A stretch of 47,001 nt of DNA from Lewinellaceae bacterium (GTDB lineage: Bacteria; Bacteroidota; Bacteroidia; Chitinophagales; Saprospiraceae). This document shows, one piece after another, positions 42,892 through 47,001 of the stretch. How positions within the stretch are numbered: position 1 is the stretch's first letter; every line of letters starts with the position of its first letter. The notes under the pieces were generated by a model. The model did no database searches. It had not been told where the DNA came from and saw only the letters and a program-made list of their open reading frames with translations. The translations under genes and the position numbers were made by a program. Location: assembly GCA_029976695.1 (NCBI GenBank), contig JARQTN010000159.1, forward strand, positions 7,350-54,350, given 5' to 3'.

Positions 42892-44590
42892 TAAAATCTA
42901 CCCGCAACTGCTCCCGGATATCGAGGACTGGCCAATCCACCGGTTGTACCAGCAAAGGACCGAATTTATCCACGAGATCAATGATGCGACGGTGGATTAC
43001 CTCATGGCGAAATACAATGAGGATATCGAAAAACCGATTGCACGGACCATATACCTGGAGATGATCCGGCTGAAGGAGAATCCCTGGAAGGTTGACCCGC
43101 CAAACGAGCGCCAGTTCTGGAAGCGCGCCAGGAAAGAGCTGGCTCAAAATGCAAAGCACCGGGATGATGTCAAGCAGGCGCGCAACAAGGAATTGCTCAG
43201 GCGGATCATTAACCGGTATTCCACAGAGATCGCGGGAAATTTCAAACCGAAGACGTTCAAATTCGCCCGCAAATTCCTGACCGGCTTTTTCCGCAGGCTG
43301 CTTAATACCGCGGCCGGCAAGAACTACCAGAAGTTCTGGGGCAGCAAGTTCGAGCTATATGACAGGTTTCATGTATACGGGGACATCGATCTGATCCGGA
43401 AATTATGGGATCAGGGGACGATGGTGGTGGTGCCCACGCACAGCAGCAATCTCGACAGTATTCTGATCGGGTATGTGCTCGACATGATCCTGGGACTTCC
43501 TTCCTTTTCTTACGGGGCGGGACTGAACCTGTACGATTCTGAACTGATCGCATATTTTATGAGCAGGCTCGGTGCTTATCGCGTGGATCGCCGCAAACGG
43601 AATCCGCTGTACCATGAGACCCTGAAAACAATGTCCCAGCTCTCCATCGAGAAGGGGACGAACAGCATTTTCTTTCCCGGCGGCACGCGGTCGCGGTCGG
43701 GAAAGATTGAGCAGGATCTGAAGCTGGGGTTGATGAACTCGATCATTGCCGCCCAACGGGCGATGTTGCGCAAAGGCGATAGAAAAGTGGTCGTCGTTCC
43801 GCTGATCCTGAGCTATCCGTTTGTCCTTGAGGCCAAACTCCTGATCAATCAGTATTTAAAGAACAAAGGAGAGGAAAAATTCATCGCTGCCCGGGATGAT
43901 TTTCAGAGCATTGGACAGATCCTGTCCTTTGCCTGGCGGGCTTTTTCCAAGGGAAGCGAAATCACTCTCTCTTTCGGTGCGCCCATGGATGTATTTGGAA
44001 ATCGCCTTGATGCAGACGGAAACTCACTTGATGAGAAAGGGAAAAAGGTCGACATCAGGCAGTATTTTGATCAAACAGGTTCCATGGCGATCCGCAACCA
44101 GCGGGAATTTGTGTATACGAAAATCCTTGCTTCAAAAATCGTGGATAGCTACCTCATGGATAATGTGGTCCTGGCTAGCCAGATCGTCGCGTACGTCGGA
44201 TTTGTGATCCTGAGGAAAATGAATGACGACCTGGATATCTTCGGGCTGATCAGCCTGCCTTTTGATGATTTTATCTTTGATGCTGAACTGTTTGAATCGG
44301 TCACCTACCAGGTTGTAGCAGCCCTGAAAGAAATGGAGGATAATGGGGAGGTGCTGCTGGAGGAAGAAATCAGGACCCTGACCGTCAAGGAGGTGATCAT
44401 GAACGGAATCTCAAAGCTTGGCATTTTCCACACGGACAAGCCGCTGCGTTTTTCAAAAAATGGCAAAATTGTCAGCGACAGTTTCAAGTTTCTCTATTTT
44501 TACCACAACCGGCTGGCATCATACAAGCTTGAACGCGGTATCGTGTGGGATAAAAAGTTGATCGAGGCCGCCATGGAAAACATCTTGTAA
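42878..44590 (+). CDS. PlsB-like glycerol-3-phosphate / lysophosphatidate acyltransferase
   Basis: 570 residues from the ATG at 42878 (MARHNKIYPQLLP). The catalytic HX4D motif is H188-x4-D193 in VPTHSSNLDSILIG, the glycerol-phosphate/acyl motif FFPGGTRSRSG follows (Gly where Glu is usual), and later RRKRNP and PLILSY segments fit the PlsB/PlsC fold. The length and long N-terminal helical region are those of PlsB-like proteins rather than small PlsC. It would acylate glycerol 3-phosphate or a related lipid precursor at the membrane. 30 bases separate it from the exonuclease gene. Confidence 0.85.
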   Translation: MARHNKIYPQLLPDIEDWPIHRLYQQRTEFIHEINDATVDYLMAKYNEDIEKPIARTIYLEMIRLKENPWKVDPPNERQFWKRARKELAQNAKHRDDVKQARNKELLRRIINRYSTEIAGNFKPKTFKFARKFLTGFFRRLLNTAAGKNYQKFWGSKFELYDRFHVYGDIDLIRKLWDQGTMVVVPTHSSNLDSILIGYVLDMILGLPSFSYGAGLNLYDSELIAYFMSRLGAYRVDRRKRNPLYHETLKTMSQLSIEKGTNSIFFPGGTRSRSGKIEQDLKLGLMNSIIAAQRAMLRKGDRKVVVVPLILSYPFVLEAKLLINQYLKNKGEEKFIAARDDFQSIGQILSFAWRAFSKGSEITLSFGAPMDVFGNRLDADGNSLDEKGKKVDIRQYFDQTGSMAIRNQREFVYTKILASKIVDSYLMDNVVLASQIVAYVGFVILRKMNDDLDIFGLISLPFDDFIFDAELFESVTYQVVAALKEMEDNGEVLLEEEIRTLTVKEVIMNGISKLGIFHTDKPLRFSKNGKIVSDSFKFLYFYHNRLASYKLERGIVWDKKLIEAAMENIL

Positions 44591-44620
44591 ACAAAGAACT
44601 CCGAACAATTTTCAATTTTT

Positions 44621-45163
44621 GTGCAGTTTATCATTTTTGACCTTGAAGCGACGTGTTGGAGCGGGAATGCCCTGGGCAGGGCCCAGGAGATCATTGAGAT
44701 CGGGGCCGTGCGGCTAAGCTCGATCGGGGAGTATAAAGACAGTTTTCAGTCTTATGTCAGGCCGGTCCGGCACCCGATGCTCTCTGCCTATTGCCAGGAA
44801 CTGACAGGTATCGACCAGGTGAATGTCAACCGTGCAGCCCATTTTGATGATGTGTTGGACACCTTCCTGCACTGGCTGGGAAAGGATGAGATCCATACGA
44901 TCCTCTGCAGCTGGGGTGCCAAGGATATCGACCTTCTGCAAAGCGACTGTGAACAGTTTGACCTCGACACGGATTGGCTCAAGCCGCATGTCGATGTAAA
45001 GGCCCAGTACCACCGGATCCGCGGCTTAAACAGGAAACAGGGCCTGTATAAAACCATCGACAGGGAAGGGTTTGAGTTCGAAGGCAGTCATCACCGGGCG
45101 CTGGATGACGCGATCAACACGGCCAAGTTGTTTGTCAAATACCTGGACGAATGGAGGTATTGA
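44621..45163 (+). CDS. DEDDh 3'-5' exonuclease (ERI-1/KapD-like, GTG start)
   Basis: 180 residues from GTG at 44621; the start is fixed by MQFIIFDLEATCW, where D and E of DLE are the first two catalytic residues. Middle Asp in HFDDVLDTF/CSWGAKDIDLL and the terminal SHHRALDDAINTAKLF supply the H and last D. It resembles the inhibitor-of-sporulation KapD and ERI-1-type ribonucleases; RNA is a probable but unproven substrate. Confidence 0.87.
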   Translation: MQFIIFDLEATCWSGNALGRAQEIIEIGAVRLSSIGEYKDSFQSYVRPVRHPMLSAYCQELTGIDQVNVNRAAHFDDVLDTFLHWLGKDEIHTILCSWGAKDIDLLQSDCEQFDLDTDWLKPHVDVKAQYHRIRGLNRKQGLYKTIDREGFEFEGSHHRALDDAINTAKLFVKYLDEWRY

Positions 45164-45390
45164 TGGCCTCCTCATGCGATTTCTTTCCACGTTCATAGAT
45201 CAGGGCCCGCATTTTATCTATTCCGTAGTCAATCATGTAACAAGGATGTGTCCTCTTAGCGTTATACATGCATATTCAACAGCAGACGTGCCTTGTAACA
45301 AAACGCGGAGCTGTGACACGATCAAAATGAAAGCATTGGGAAACCGATAAAAATATAGTAGAGTTTTTTCATACTAATCTGGTCTTTGTG

Positions 45391-45420
45391 AAGGAAGCTA
45401 AACGTAGCTTCCTTTTTTTT
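45391..45420 (+). terminator. Rho-independent terminator downstream of the exonuclease gene
   Basis: AAGGAAGCTA (45391-45400) and TAGCTTCCTT (45405-45414) form a perfect 10-bp stem with an aacg tetraloop, followed by a T run that abuts the coaX stop. It lies about 230 bases past the exonuclease stop; the stretch 45164-45390 holds no convincing gene, so a long 3' UTR or a separate small RNA is possible. Confidence 0.9.
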
Positions 45421-46189
45421 ATGTGCCTCCGGCAGGATCCAGTTCCAGCCGGATCCCGTCCAGTGTCAGGTGCGGGTTGATCTCGTCAAACAAACTGCTG
45501 ACCGGGCCCATGATTGCGGAAAGCCCCCCTGTGGCAACCACGGGAAACGCTTGACCGGATTCTTCCCTGATCATCCGGATCATTTCCCTGACAAGGCCGG
45601 TATAGCCCCATAACACACCGCTCTGGATTGCCGTGATCGTGTCTTTTCCGATTTTAGAAGCCGGGAGTTCTATGGGTACTTCAGGGAGCCTTGCCGTATT
45701 GCCGAAGAGTGACCTGATCGCAGTTTTCAGTCCCGGAAGAATATTCGCGCCGATGACCTCACCCTGGCTGGAAACAACCGTAAATGTCAGTGCGGTACCA
45801 AAGTCCACGATCAGGCATCCTTCCGGAAAGCGGTGGAATCCGGCGATCGCGTTGGCCACCAGGTCACTCCCGATCTCGCTGGCCCGGGCAGGAGAGATCC
45901 TGATCCCGAGGACCTCTCTCGGGTCGAGGACCAGCACTTCTTTCTCAAAGAGTTTCTCCAAAGCAGTGCGCATCCCTTTTGTCAGGTCCGGAACAACACT
46001 GCTCAGTCCGATGGTGTCATGTGGAGTCAAAGAGATGCCGGCCTCAAGGAATACGTCTGCAATTTGGGTGGAGTAGTAGAGTTCAGCCTCCGCCAGGTGC
46101 GTTTCCCACCTCCACAGGTGGTGCCAGGCCTCACCGTTGTGAATGCCTAAAACGATATTTGAATTCCCGATATCTACAGCGATGAACAT
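45419..46189 (-). CDS. coaX: Type III pantothenate kinase
   Basis: 256 residues. The family start FIAVDIGNSNIVLGI with the phosphate-binding Asp/Asn, GSDLVANAIAGFH, the catalytic-domain LIVDFGTALTFTVVS, and GVLWGYTGLV are present. It phosphorylates pantothenate in the first step of CoA synthesis. No birA-like gene is beside it. Its stop codon touches the exonuclease terminator T run. Confidence 0.96.
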   Translation of the reverse strand: MFIAVDIGNSNIVLGIHNGEAWHHLWRWETHLAEAELYYSTQIADVFLEAGISLTPHDTIGLSSVVPDLTKGMRTALEKLFEKEVLVLDPREVLGIRISPARASEIGSDLVANAIAGFHRFPEGCLIVDFGTALTFTVVSSQGEVIGANILPGLKTAIRSLFGNTARLPEVPIELPASKIGKDTITAIQSGVLWGYTGLVREMIRMIREESGQAFPVVATGGLSAIMGPVSSLFDEINPHLTLDGIRLELDPAGGT

Positions 46190-46387
46190 CCGTTTTTGCC
46201 TATTTTCACCACCGAATATATAAATTCACCTTTACTAAGAAATGGATTTTACCTTGCTGTCTTTTTGGATTTTCCATCTGTCGTGTATCCAAATAACCGG
46301 ACCAGCCCGGAAAGCAGCATCTGCGAAAGTGGTTAGTGGAAAGCGAATGATGGAAAATTTAATCCTTATTCCTCATTTCTCATTTGC

Positions 46388-47001
46388 ATGTACATGAAGC
46401 AATTAGTACCCATATTTTTATTGGCGTTACCCGGTCTACTAACCGGGCAGGCGATCAATCTGGATGACATCAGGGAAGTATCGGAGCTCCCGGATGCCTT
46501 GACGGAAAGCAGCGGGATGATCTTGCTGGACGACGGCACGCTGGTCAGCCATAATGACAGCGGGGGCGAACCGGAATTGCTGGTTTTTCGTCCGGGGTCA
46601 AAAGAACTCATCCGGAAGGTCCGGGTCGAAGGGGCAAAAAACCGGGACTGGGAAGAAATCACGGCTGATGATGAATTTATCTACATCGGGGATTTCGGGA
46701 ACAATAACGGGGCACGCAAAGACCTGATGATTTACATTGTGCGCAAAGCAGACCTGAAAGGACAGACGGCAAAATTGGTTGGGGAGATCCATTTTTCCTA
46801 TCCCGAACAGATTTCCTTTTTCCCCTCCTTCGCGCATAATTTCGATTGTGAAGCCATGGTGGTGCATGACGGCCTGATTTATTTATTCACAAAAAACAGA
46901 AAAGACGGCAAATCCAATATTTATACAATACCTTGTAAGCCAGGTGTATACGAATCTTCTTTTAAAGCTGAACTAAATACGAAAGGCCTGATTACCGGTG
47001 C
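46388..47001 (+). CDS. Secreted propeller-like protein of unknown function (3' partial)
   Basis: The frame runs off the window end, so 204 residues are visible. Signal peptide MKQLVPIFLLALPGLLTGQ (ATG at 46394; an ATG two codons earlier is possible). Repeats like LPDALTESSGMILLDDGTLVSHNDSGGEPE and IYIGDFGNNNGARKDLMIY are typical of Bacteroidota exported proteins of beta-propeller type, and such proteins often end in a T9SS sorting domain, which would lie outside the window. I do not assign a function. Confidence 0.8.
   Translation, partial: MYMKQLVPIFLLALPGLLTGQAINLDDIREVSELPDALTESSGMILLDDGTLVSHNDSGGEPELLVFRPGSKELIRKVRVEGAKNRDWEEITADDEFIYIGDFGNNNGARKDLMIYIVRKADLKGQTAKLVGEIHFSYPEQISFFPSFAHNFDCEAMVVHDGLIYLFTKNRKDGKSNIYTIPCKPGVYESSFKAELNTKGLITG

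Overview
The window looks like a chromosomal segment of a Bacteroidota bacterium, most likely from the Saprospiria (Saprospiraceae/Lewinellaceae type). Supporting signs are a GldG gliding gene, three proteins ending in type A sorting domains of the type IX secretion system (T9SS), a thioredoxin carrying a dockerin-like module of the kind I associate with Saprospiria, stand-alone MnmD and CoaX, the bacillithiol enzyme BshC, parA-parB-DUF5683 order, scarce Shine-Dalgarno sites and several TAnnTTTG -7 promoter boxes. Base composition is close to 50% GC. I found no rRNA, tRNA, CRISPR array, IS element, prophage or integrase. The placement is inference from gene content, without database searches.

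Layout. 1-4745 (+) is a tightly overlapping run: gldG (cut by the window edge), a DUF4340 protein, a zinc phospholipase C/S1-P1-like protein and a DUF368 polyisoprenyl-phosphate translocase. 4753-10190 holds a divergent pair: a large T9SS-exported subtilase (-) and a TPR/PD40/SPOR envelope protein (+). 10195-13659 carries a nitrilase, a fused two-domain peptide-type ABC ATPase and a DUF4198 protein. 13660-14424 is a long non-coding spacer with three different short-period tandem repeats. 14425-19172 contains fmt, an SCP2-like protein, the parA-parB-DUF5683 segregation cluster and a UPF0173 hydrolase. 19321-25239 carries an FMN reductase, two sister exported CPPC thioredoxins, lipB, a hotdog thioesterase and several uncharacterised proteins. 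25243-30062 (-) reads from a tiny lipoprotein through mnmD and a dicarboxylate symporter to a six-Asp-box beta-propeller protein. 30256-47001 is mostly core metabolism: mpl, a TlpA lipoprotein, pdhB, dnaG, yebC, dapB, accD, bshC, two outer-membrane barrels, engB, a PlsB-like acyltransferase, a DEDDh exonuclease, coaX and a truncated secreted protein.

Common threads. Many genes serve the cell envelope: gliding and T9SS (gldG, sorting-domain cargo, the PorE-like SPOR protein), peptidoglycan and lipid carriers (DUF368, mpl, dapB), fatty acid and phospholipid synthesis (accD, plsB-like, pdhB, lipB), and thiol redox outside the cytoplasm (two CPPC thioredoxins, TlpA lipoprotein) with bacillithiol inside.

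Most worth a second look: a PorE-like layout in which two SPOR repeats replace the OmpA domain; the coupling of a C55-P translocase and a PLC-like enzyme to gldG; a probable stand-alone small RNA between yebC and dnaG; an MnmD with no ATG/GTG/TTG start that fits its conserved N-terminus; a protein that looks like the accessory half of a TlpA reductase without the thioredoxin half; and a propeller protein carrying both a lipoprotein-like signal and a T9SS sorting domain. Nothing here is clearly a new defence or mobile system.
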